This document shows positions 7,964 to 14,766 of a DNA stretch of 36,762 bases, piece after piece. The notes beneath the pieces were generated by a model that ran no database searches, had not been told where the DNA came from, and saw only the letters and a list, made by a program, of their open reading frames with translations. The translations under genes were made by a program, and so were the position numbers. Numbering within the stretch: the first letter of the stretch is position 1; each line of letters begins with the position of its first letter. This DNA comes from Deltaproteobacteria bacterium (lineage in GTDB: Bacteria > Myxococcota_A > UBA9160 > UBA4427): the NCBI GenBank assembly GCA_002691205.1, contig NZHD01000090.1, positions 32,428 to 69,189 of the forward strand, given 5' to 3'.

Positions 7964-8743
7964 TTAGGGTTGGTCGAGGAGCCCGTCGAGCCACTTTTCG
8001 ACGACTCGGGAAATCGCCTTATAGCCCGCCTGAGCCGCGGCCGGTTCATTTTTAGCTTCCGGGCGAAGCAGCGAAGCATCAGCGCCGGCGATGACTCTCA
8101 GCGAGGAAGGGGTTCCAACTCGAGCAAGACAGCGTCGGAGTGTGTCGAGTTCACACTGGGGATCTTCTGTGCCTTGGATAAAAAGCATCGACGGAATGAG
8201 CCGATAAAGAAGCTCGGCGTCCGGTTCGAGAGGTTTGCCTTGAGGGTGAAGGGGGTATCCCAGAAAGAAGAGGCCATCGACCGGGAATCGGGTTGTCCCG
8301 AGCCGAGCCGCCGAAAGCGCACCGGCCCCGACTCCTCCGAGAAAAACCTGGGAGGGTGCTGAAGTGGGGTCTCGGCCCAGGACCGAGAGAGCGGCTCTAA
8401 ATGCTTTGTCGAGGGTTTGTGGAGCTGTTTTACCCAGGGCTTTTCGGGCTTCAGCGAACGGAAAATTGAAACGGACCGTGAAGAATCGGCTGTTCGCCAG
8501 GTTGCGATGCAGGGCGGTGACCAACGGGTCATTCATGTCCCCCTCGCCGTGGGCAATGACCACAGCGACGCGGGTCCCGGTGGGCCACCACTCGGGAATA
8601 CCGATGACGGCTGACAGAGTTTCGACTCCGTCGAGGGGTTCCGTTAAGTCCACGGTCACTTCTTCGAATCGAGCAGCATCTTCTTTGATTTCTGGATCAC
8701 TCACGTTGTCGTTTTGCACTCCCTTTGGGGGGATCGTTATCAC
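7964..8743 (-). CDS. Alpha/beta-hydrolase-fold protein (TEX30/KANL3-like) lacking the catalytic Ser and His
   Basis: 259 residues from a GTG start. The family hallmark HGEGDMNDP (His65-Pro73) near the oxyanion region and a GTEDP acid loop (Asp194) identify the dienelactone-hydrolase-like TEX30/KANL3 group. The nucleophile elbow, normally GKSMGG-like, reads GVGAG (137-141), with Gly139 where serine should be. The usual GADHS motif is GADAS, with Ala223 replacing histidine. Two of three triad residues are therefore gone while the fold motifs stay, so this is probably a non-hydrolytic, perhaps binding, protein. The reading frame is intact and keeps family length, which argues against a decaying pseudogene. 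It stands alone, about 200 bp upstream of etfB on the same strand. A later GTG (codon 14) is an alternative start. Confidence 0.75.
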   Translation of the reverse strand: MITIPPKGVQNDNVSDPEIKEDAARFEEVTVDLTEPLDGVETLSAVIGIPEWWPTGTRVAVVIAHGEGDMNDPLVTALHRNLANSRFFTVRFNFPFAEARKALGKTAPQTLDKAFRAALSVLGRDPTSAPSQVFLGGVGAGALSAARLGTTRFPVDGLFFLGYPLHPQGKPLEPDAELLYRLIPSMLFIQGTEDPQCELDTLRRCLARVGTPSSLRVIAGADASLLRPEAKNEPAAAQAGYKAISRVVEKWLDGLLDQP

Positions 8744-8969
8744 AGTGCTCGCCGAAATGCACTCCGAAGCGTCGTGAGCGCCGGGTCCGATCTGGTCTCA
8801 AGTCCTCGATTTCGTGAAGAAGAGCCGATTTTATTGAATTATGGAGGGCTCAAAAAACACATGGGCTAGATTCTCTCAGGCGACATTGGGGCGATTTTGG
8901 TCTGAAATCAAAGGCCGTCTATTTACAACAGCCGTCGCAGGTCTGATCGCTTGATGAAGGAGGTTCACC

Positions 8970-9440
8970 GTGGGGTCAAACTCTGAAAAGGTCACTATCG
9001 AATTGAATCCCCGTGATCGCAGGTTCTGGGAGTCACTCCGAGCTCGCTTGCGTTGCCCTTCTTCAAGAGGGGGTGAGTCGGATGTTGCCGATCTCTTGCT
9101 CCTCTTGCCCGATCTGGCCATCTTGCTGGCTCGTCTTCTTCGAGATGAGCGGGTGCCAAGGCGTGCGAAGGCCATAGGCCTTGGGGGCTTGCTTTATCTG
9201 ATTTCGCCTTTGGATTTGCTGCCGAGCCTTCTCTTGGGTCCGGTGGGACTCATTGATGACCTGATCGTGGTGGCGCTTGCTTTGTCGAGCCTGCTGAATC
9301 ACACCCATCCTGACATTGTGCGCTCACACTGGTCAGGTCAAGGCGATGCTTTATCGGCGGTTCAAAAGGTGACGCAGTGGGTGGAGCAGCATGTCGTGGG
9401 CCGTACTTTTAGTCGGCTGATTTCATTTTGGCCCCAATAA
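8970..9440 (+). CDS. DUF1232 (YkvA-like) small membrane protein
   Basis: 156 residues. The DUF1232 core lies at about residues 60-110: RAKAIGL, then LLYLISPLDLLPSLL and an IDDLIVVALAL helix, giving two hydrophobic segments with the family SPLDLLP and DDL motifs. The start is a GTG at 8970 preceded by an almost perfect AAGGAGG at 8957-8963 with ideal spacing, which decides it over later codons. Function of the family is unknown; YkvA-type proteins are suspected membrane-associated accessory factors. Its last 18 bp overlap the convergent thioesterase gene. Charged N-terminal residues (1-50) have no recognisable domain. Confidence 0.85.
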   Translation: MGSNSEKVTIELNPRDRRFWESLRARLRCPSSRGGESDVADLLLLLPDLAILLARLLRDERVPRRAKAIGLGGLLYLISPLDLLPSLLLGPVGLIDDLIVVALALSSLLNHTHPDIVRSHWSGQGDALSAVQKVTQWVEQHVVGRTFSRLISFWPQ

Positions 9441-9881
9441 AGAAGTTCCACTGTGACAGGCTAGGGCGCGGAGTCGCGTTTGATCTTCTCGAGGAATTCG
9501 CCGGACACGGCCCTTTTCATCCACCGCGGCATGTTCGGTGGTCCCTGATGTGGTGAGGCGGCTGCCTTCGTAGATGTGGTAGCTCATGGCGAGAGAGGCG
9601 CCGCGCACCCAATCAAGCCAGGTGGTGACGGTCAGGCGGTTGTCAAAGCCAGCACTGGCATGGTAATCGACCTTCACCTGAGTCACGGCCAAGTGAAGGC
9701 CGCGTTCAATAAAATCGGTGTAGGATCGATGGTGCTCTTCCATCCAGAGAACGCGTCCTCTTTCAAACAAGTGCAGGTAGTTGGCATGATGAACGATGCC
9801 CATCGCATCCGTCTCGTAGAATGGAACTCGATGTTCAAAGTGCGTTTTAGTCGCATTCTCGGGCGGAGCGAGCGAATTCAG
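9423..9881 (-). CDS. YbgC/4HBT-type acyl-CoA thioesterase, probable CTG start overlapping gloB
   Basis: Single hot-dog domain with the 4HBT signature FYETDAMGIVHHANYLHLFER. The Asp in YETDAMG is the catalytic residue, and the domain begins about 20 residues before the first in-frame ATG (9803). Upstream of that ATG the frame has no ATG, GTG or TTG before a stop. A CTG at 9881-9879 overlaps the TGA of gloB as CTGA and has AAAGGA six bases upstream, so I take it as the start (152 residues, normal for the family). Starting at 9803 would remove the first strand and the catalytic Asp. It likely hydrolyses short or medium acyl-CoA or hydroxybenzoyl-type thioesters. It is translationally coupled to gloB, another thioester hydrolase. 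Confidence 0.8.
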   Translation of the reverse strand: MNSLAPPENATKTHFEHRVPFYETDAMGIVHHANYLHLFERGRVLWMEEHHRSYTDFIERGLHLAVTQVKVDYHASAGFDNRLTVTTWLDWVRGASLAMSYHIYEGSRLTTSGTTEHAAVDEKGRVRRIPREDQTRLRALACHSGTSLLGPK

Positions 9882-10636
9882 AACGAGTCCTTTGCCAGTC
9901 GTATACGACCCAAATCGGCCCCGTCACGGGCACGCATAAAAGGATTTGTGGCCTTTTCTTCACCGATCGTCGAAGGGATGGTCATCTCATCGGGCTTCGC
10001 ATCGTGCCAGTCTGGGGCCGCATGGGCGCGAAGGGCGATCACCCGTTGAAGTTTATCTTGAATCGCTTGATTGGCCGGTTCTTCGACCACGGCAAATCGA
10101 AGATTGGACTCCGTATATTCGTGGCCGCAAAAGACTCTCATGTCATCCGGCAGGGCTGACAGCTTGACGCAAAGAGCGTCGTACATCATCTCTGCATCGC
10201 CTTCAAAGAGTCGACCGCAGCCCCCGGCAAAAAGCATGTCGCCTGAGAAAAGGGCTTTGGCCTCATCAAAGACATATGCAATATGACCCATTGTGTGCGA
10301 CGGAATGAAGAGAATGCGTGCTTGCTGCTGTCCCACTTTGATGAGATCGCCTTCTTCAAGGCCGTGGGTAAAGCCGGGCATTCTTGCGGCGTCTGACGAG
10401 TGGGCATAGACGGGTGCGTCGTAAAGCTGGGCCAGTTCGGGATTGGCGGCGGAGTGGTCTGGGTGGTGATGAGTGGAGAGGATTTTTGTGACCGAGCAAC
10501 CCGTTCGTTTCACCTCGGATACGACGGGCGCGACTTCGGGTGCGTCCATCACAGCCGCCTCGCCGGATTCTGTACAGATGAGGAGATAGGTGTAATTGTC
10601 GCCGAGGGTGGGGATGCGTTCGATTTGTAGGCTCAT
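9878..10636 (-). CDS. gloB: Hydroxyacylglutathione hydrolase (glyoxalase II)
   Basis: 252 residues, standard glyoxalase II length. Metallo-beta-lactamase fold with the binuclear metal site THHHPDH at 55-61 (His56, His58, Asp60, His61), His114 (SHTMGH), Asp133 (SGDMLF) and His172 (GHEY), matching the human enzyme ligands. The C-terminal ATNPFMR motif belongs to the glutathione-binding HAGH_C part. It converts S-lactoylglutathione to lactate and glutathione in methylglyoxal detoxification. It lies between the PD-(D/E)XK nuclease gene (52 bp upstream) and the thioesterase (4-bp overlap) on the same strand. The small change of Trp to Pro in THHHxDH is unusual but outside the ligands. Confidence 0.95.
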   Translation of the reverse strand: MSLQIERIPTLGDNYTYLLICTESGEAAVMDAPEVAPVVSEVKRTGCSVTKILSTHHHPDHSAANPELAQLYDAPVYAHSSDAARMPGFTHGLEEGDLIKVGQQQARILFIPSHTMGHIAYVFDEAKALFSGDMLFAGGCGRLFEGDAEMMYDALCVKLSALPDDMRVFCGHEYTESNLRFAVVEEPANQAIQDKLQRVIALRAHAAPDWHDAKPDEMTIPSTIGEEKATNPFMRARDGADLGRIRLAKDSF

Positions 10637-10688
10637 AGAGAAAAGTTAGCTCCCCTTGCAGCGAAGTACACGGGGCGAAGCCGTCTTT

Positions 10689-11498
10689 TCAAGAGGGGGA
10701 CTCGGGGGGCACCCCGTCAAAAGCCGGACATATTTTCTTATACTCGCACCAATTGCAGAGATTGCTTTTTTGGGCTGGGAAATCCGTGGTGGCTTCGATT
10801 TCATCGATCAGAGCGATTGTATCTCGGCGGAGCGTATCGAGCTGTTCGGGGGTTCGGCTGGATGTACGCGTTTGTCCTCGAGCCAGATAATGCCAGACAA
10901 GTCGCATGGGTTGCTCGGTGCCGTACTCCCCGGCCAGTCCCAGCTGATATAAAGCCAATTGGCGTTCCATGTCGAGCTGTTTGCGGCTGGGAACCCACTT
11001 CCCAGTCTTATAATCCTGGATTTCGATGGTCCCATCTTTTGTCCGGCAGACTCGGTCGATAAATCCCTGAACCCGATATTCGCCCGCGTGGTCGAGGTCG
11101 AAAAGAACATGGTGCTCTAAGCCAAGCGTTTCTTCTTGGTCAAAGGGGTAGTAGCGCCGATAAAATCGACTCAGACAGTCAGCGCCAAGCTTGTGATAGT
11201 AGTCGCGCTTGAATTCGGTACGTACAATGCGGATGCGTTCAGCGTCGTAATGCTGGTCGAATTCAGCATCGTAGCGTTCAAGCACACGTCGCAAAGAGGG
11301 GACCTGATCTCGGCCAACGAACTGGTAAAGCCGTTCAAGGATCTCGTGGACTCTTTTTCCTACAAAGGCTTCCACCCCCTCAGAATCTTCGGGGATTTCG
11401 AGCAAGTATCGAAATTGGAATTTCTGCTTACATTGCTCAAAGCTCGAGAGTCGGGAATGGCTGTAGACGGTGCTCATGGGACTCCGAAGGGGGGACAT
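10689..11498 (-). CDS. PD-(D/E)XK nuclease (RecB C-terminal/Cas4-like) with Fe-S cysteines
   Basis: 269 residues of PDDEXK_1 type. His51 lies in GKRVHEILERLY, Asp148 in GFIDR, then DYK (Asp162-x-Lys164), followed by the QLALYQL helix: the full RecB-family nuclease core. Four cysteines are placed as in the AddB/Cas4 iron-sulphur staple: Cys23 in SSFEQC near the N terminus and Cys248, Cys251, Cys257 (C-x2-C-x5-C) at the end. No helicase domain and no cas genes are nearby, so it is a stand-alone nuclease, presumably in DNA end processing or repair. A second ATG at 11477 has GGAG just before it and may be the true start. First gene of the nuclease-gloB-thioesterase run. Confidence 0.85.
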   Translation of the reverse strand: MSPLRSPMSTVYSHSRLSSFEQCKQKFQFRYLLEIPEDSEGVEAFVGKRVHEILERLYQFVGRDQVPSLRRVLERYDAEFDQHYDAERIRIVRTEFKRDYYHKLGADCLSRFYRRYYPFDQEETLGLEHHVLFDLDHAGEYRVQGFIDRVCRTKDGTIEIQDYKTGKWVPSRKQLDMERQLALYQLGLAGEYGTEQPMRLVWHYLARGQTRTSSRTPEQLDTLRRDTIALIDEIEATTDFPAQKSNLCNWCEYKKICPAFDGVPPESPS

Positions 11499-11679
11499 GC
11501 CTAAGAATAGAGCGACTCAGGGATTCCGTCAGGGATAAAGGGTGGGTTTTGCTGGGTCTGAGCTAGAATCCAAGTCTAAAAAAATGACTTTTGGGCGGGC
11601 GAGGCGAGTCCGTTTGAGACGGTCTGAACGAAAGCGATAGAGAGAGGCGAGCCGCCTTTTGAGCGCCAAGGAGAACGAA

Positions 11680-12630
11680 ATGTCATCGGTCAGTGGGCGA
11701 GGAGTGAAGGGACGGGTTTCTGAGGAGGTTTCCGATCAGGATTCTTCCGAGGAGAGACACGTCGCTTGTTCGCCAGAAGTCGTTGAGAAGGCGATCGAGG
11801 ATCTTTCCCACTGTGCGGATGACCCCCTCTCCCAGGCGGTGTGTAAGGGCCTGCTCGATCCCATGGGCGTCATTGCCTGGGCGGATCGCACCGAGCGTTT
11901 ACTCCGCTTTCGGTTTGAAGCCTCCGAATTGCGTTCCGAAATCCCCGGGGTGGCTCAGCAACTTCGTTCTTTACTGGGGCAGGTCGATCTTCCGGATTCG
12001 AGTGCCGCAGAAAGAATCACAACTGATTTCGTGGGCCGCTTGGCTGGCTTGCGTCAAATGATCTCAGAAGATGTCGAGGCGGCTTTTTTGGGAGATCCGG
12101 CTGCCACCGGCTACGAGGAAATCGTCGTTTCCTACCCGGTGATCCGCGCTTTGGCGATTCACCGCATCGCTCATGAGTTACACACGGCTCAAGTGCCTTT
12201 AATCCCCCGAATCATGAGTGAGTACGCTCACGATCGCACGGGCATCGACATCCATCCGGGGGCCACGCTAGGTCGTCATTTTTTTATCGACCATGGCACG
12301 GGCGTGGTGATTGGCGAGACGACGGAAATTGGTGATCGAGTTCGGATTTACCAAGGCGTGACACTTGGGGCGACCTCGATCAAGGAGAGTGCTCAACTGC
12401 GCGGTCTTAAGCGTCACCCCACGGTTGAAGACGATGTGACCATTTACGCTGGCGCAAAGATTCTGGGTGGAGAGACCGTCATTGGGGCGGGCAGTGTGAT
12501 TGGAGGCAACGTCTGGCTCACCGAATCAGTGGCTCCTGGGTCACGCGTCATGACAGACCCGCCTAGGAATGTGGTGAGCTTAGATGTTGAAGGGGAGCCG
12601 CTTCCTCTTCAATTGCCTTGGGAAGACTGA
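11680..12630 (+). CDS. cysE: Serine O-acetyltransferase
   Basis: Transfers acetyl from acetyl-CoA to serine, the first step of cysteine synthesis. The left-handed beta-helix C-terminal domain carries DIHPGA and DHGTGVVIGET; the catalytic pair is Asp190 and His205 in this numbering (spacing 15, as in E. coli Asp143/His158). The first about 35 residues are an acidic, low-complexity extension not needed for catalysis. The frame extends to a TTG at 11659, but ATG 11680 has AAGGAG six bases before it and is preferred (316 residues, longer than the about 270 of E. coli). The CcmH-like gene follows after 3 bp. Confidence 0.93.
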   Translation: MSSVSGRGVKGRVSEEVSDQDSSEERHVACSPEVVEKAIEDLSHCADDPLSQAVCKGLLDPMGVIAWADRTERLLRFRFEASELRSEIPGVAQQLRSLLGQVDLPDSSAAERITTDFVGRLAGLRQMISEDVEAAFLGDPAATGYEEIVVSYPVIRALAIHRIAHELHTAQVPLIPRIMSEYAHDRTGIDIHPGATLGRHFFIDHGTGVVIGETTEIGDRVRIYQGVTLGATSIKESAQLRGLKRHPTVEDDVTIYAGAKILGGETVIGAGSVIGGNVWLTESVAPGSRVMTDPPRNVVSLDVEGEPLPLQLPWED

Positions 12631-12633
12631 ACG

Positions 12634-13155
12634 GTGGAGAAGAAACCAAGCTTTTATCGAAGAGGCGCGGTGAGCCTTTTTGTACTTTGTCTATGCCTGG
12701 CACCGGCTTGGGTTGGAGCGCAGCCTGAGGATCAAGAGCCGAGTTGGGGCTATGCCCTCTCGCATGAGCTCATGAGCCCTTTTTGTCCCGGTCGAACGCT
12801 GGCTGCGTGTACGAGCCCGCAGGCCGCAGAGGTGAGGCAGTGGATTCTTTTGCAGGAGGCCGCCGGTGCCGACCGAGGCGAAGTCATCCTGATCCTTCAA
12901 GAACGCTTCGGAGATGCGGTGCGCTCAATGCCGGAAGGGGAGGGCTGGGGGCTAGCGGCCTGGCTGTTGCCCGGGGGATCGCTGGCCGTGGGCGCGGTCC
13001 TCGTTTTCTTTATTTTACGGCGTATGGTGTCACGGCCTTCGACGGAAAAGAGTGTGGCCGATGCATCGGATGTTCCGGATGGATCGGCTTCGCCGCATGA
13101 CGACGATGAATGGGCTCGCCGCGTAGAGCAGGAATTGGCTGCGCACAAACGTTAA
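12634..13155 (+). CDS. CcmH/CycL-like cytochrome c biogenesis protein, C-x7-C variant
   Basis: 173 residues from GTG. Signal sequence/TM at about 11-30, a periplasmic helical segment at about 38-105, a second TM at about 107-128, and an acidic cytosolic tail. The middle part follows CcmH: the SHELMSPFCPG start, a QAAEVRQWI helix, then EVILILQERFGDAV and a Trp-rich pre-TM loop. Standard CcmH carries LRCxxC, which reduces apocytochrome haem sites; here the two cysteines are Cys51 and Cys59 (C-x7-C). I recall similar forms in some non-model bacteria, but cannot verify that here. No other ccm gene is adjacent. It is tightly coupled to cysE (3 bp). Redox role likely, exact partner unknown. Confidence 0.65.
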   Translation: MEKKPSFYRRGAVSLFVLCLCLAPAWVGAQPEDQEPSWGYALSHELMSPFCPGRTLAACTSPQAAEVRQWILLQEAAGADRGEVILILQERFGDAVRSMPEGEGWGLAAWLLPGGSLAVGAVLVFFILRRMVSRPSTEKSVADASDVPDGSASPHDDDEWARRVEQELAAHKR

Positions 13156-13189
13156 CCGATGAGCCGGTTTGGTCGCGATTTAGGAAAAA

Positions 13190-13744
13190 ATGAAAGTCTA
13201 CACACGACGCGGAGATGCAGGGCAAACCGATTTGGCCGGGGGCGGCCGAGTGCCGAAGGACGCTTTACGTGTTGAGGCCTACGGGGCCGTCGACGAATTG
13301 AACGCAGCGCTCGGGGTCGCCGTCCTTGATGCTTCATCCGATCAGCAGTCCCTTTTTTCGGCCATTCAGATGTCGCTGTTTGAGATCGGATCGGTCCTGG
13401 CCACGGCGCCGGGCAGTGGGTCTTCGGTGTTGGCTTCCATGGGCGTTCGTGATGAGGATGTGGATGCCCTTGAGGAAGCGATCGATCGGGCCGACGGGGA
13501 GTTGGCGCCTTTGAAAAACTTTGTGCTGCCTGGGGGGTGCCGCGCAGCTGCAGCGCTTCATGCGGCGCGTACTGTTTGTCGACGGGCCGAACGCCGATGC
13601 GTTGGGCTTGATCGCGAAGAAACCATTGAGGGACCGACTCTTCGTTATTTGAATCGTCTCTCCGACCTTTTGTTCACGCTGGCCCGTTTAGAGAACGCAC
13701 GCTCAGGAGATGGAGACGTGGAGTGGCATCGTCGGGAGGGTTGA
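13190..13744 (+). CDS. PduO-type ATP:cob(I)alamin adenosyltransferase
   Basis: 184 residues, typical of the PduO/MMAB family. Shows the N-terminal YTRRGDAGQT nucleotide loop, VEAYGAVDELNA, the FVLPGG motif and the RTVCRRAER and LNRLSDLLFTLAR helices that bind ATP and corrinoid. It makes adenosylcobalamin, the cofactor needed by the mutase at 14763-16742. It is convergent with meaB (23 bp between stops), so cofactor synthesis, mutase protection and mutase are together. It follows the CcmH-like gene by 34 bp and may share the cysE transcript. Confidence 0.95.
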   Translation: MKVYTRRGDAGQTDLAGGGRVPKDALRVEAYGAVDELNAALGVAVLDASSDQQSLFSAIQMSLFEIGSVLATAPGSGSSVLASMGVRDEDVDALEEAIDRADGELAPLKNFVLPGGCRAAAALHAARTVCRRAERRCVGLDREETIEGPTLRYLNRLSDLLFTLARLENARSGDGDVEWHRREG

Positions 13745-13767
13745 CCTTTCCTGACGTGTGTCCTGGG

Positions 13768-14766
13768 CTACTTGCCTCGTAGAGCGTTCTCGATTTCTCG
13801 ACCTAAATCGAGGACCACGCCGAAAGCTGAGCGTTCGCCGGCCTGCTCGAGGCGCCCCGAAAGGGTTCCGGCGCCTCCGATTTGAGCGAGCCCCCACTCG
13901 CCGTATCGACGCGAGAGGGATTCGGTGGCAAAGGCGAGTTGTCCGGCCTCGCGGCGTCTTGCAAACTCGCCGCTTTCTCGACTGTGCTGACGGTGAGCTT
14001 CGATCTGGGTCTGGATCTCATCGATCCCCACACGATCCCGGGCGGAGGCAGAAAGCAGTGGAGGTGTCCATCCGGCGGCCGCTTGTGCTTCGGCAAGCTG
14101 AAGGGCCCCCCCTAACTCGGATCTTGTTCGCTCGGCCTCGGCGCCCGTGTCAGATTTGTTCACCACAAAGATATCCGGGAGTTCCAGGATCCCGGCTTTC
14201 ATAAATTGCAGTGTGTCGCCGGCACCCGGTTGGGCAACAAAAACCAAAGTGTCGACCAACTGAGCGACTTCACATTCGGACTGTCCGATGCCGACGGTTT
14301 CAATAAAGACCCAGTCAAAACCGGCCGAGAGAACCGCGGTGCTGGCTCGCGTGGCGTCTGCCAGGCCGCCAAGCCGGTCGCGAGCAGCCATGGATCGCAA
14401 GAAGATTCCTGCCTCACGAGCACTCGCCGAGAGTCGCATTCGGTCGCCAAGCAAAGCGCCTCCAGAGCGTTGGCTAGAAGGGTCCACCGCAATGATGCCG
14501 ATCCGCAGAGAATGCTCTCGAAGAGTCTCCACCAGAGCGTTGAGCAGGGAGGACTTGCCGGCCCCGGGTGCGCCCGTGAAGCCCACCACATGAGCCCTTT
14601 GAGCCTCTTTGTGGATAGCTAGCCCATCGAGTAACTCCAGGGCAGATTCCCGCTGGGCGCTTCGTTGATCGTCCACGAGATTAAGTGCCTCTGCGATGGC
14701 CGTTCGGTCGCCGGCGAGGAGTCTCTCGAGGAGAGGAGCCACATCGAGTGGCTTGTCTGGTTTCAC
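13768..14766 (-). CDS. meaB: MeaB/ArgK-family G-protein chaperone of the B12 mutase
   Basis: 332 residues. Walker A GAPGAGKS at 65-72 and the following DPSSQRSGGALLGDR switch segment, an ETVGIGQSE motif and NKSD base-recognition motif identify the MeaB/MMAA family. MeaB GTPases gate adenosylcobalamin delivery to acyl-CoA mutases and protect them from inactivation. The ATG overlaps the mutase stop by 4 bp (ATGA), giving strict coupling in the order mutase-meaB. Full length; no fusion as in IcmF. High confidence, including the partner. Confidence 0.95.
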   Translation of the reverse strand: MKPDKPLDVAPLLERLLAGDRTAIAEALNLVDDQRSAQRESALELLDGLAIHKEAQRAHVVGFTGAPGAGKSSLLNALVETLREHSLRIGIIAVDPSSQRSGGALLGDRMRLSASAREAGIFLRSMAARDRLGGLADATRASTAVLSAGFDWVFIETVGIGQSECEVAQLVDTLVFVAQPGAGDTLQFMKAGILELPDIFVVNKSDTGAEAERTRSELGGALQLAEAQAAAGWTPPLLSASARDRVGIDEIQTQIEAHRQHSRESGEFARRREAGQLAFATESLSRRYGEWGLAQIGGAGTLSGRLEQAGERSAFGVVLDLGREIENALRGK

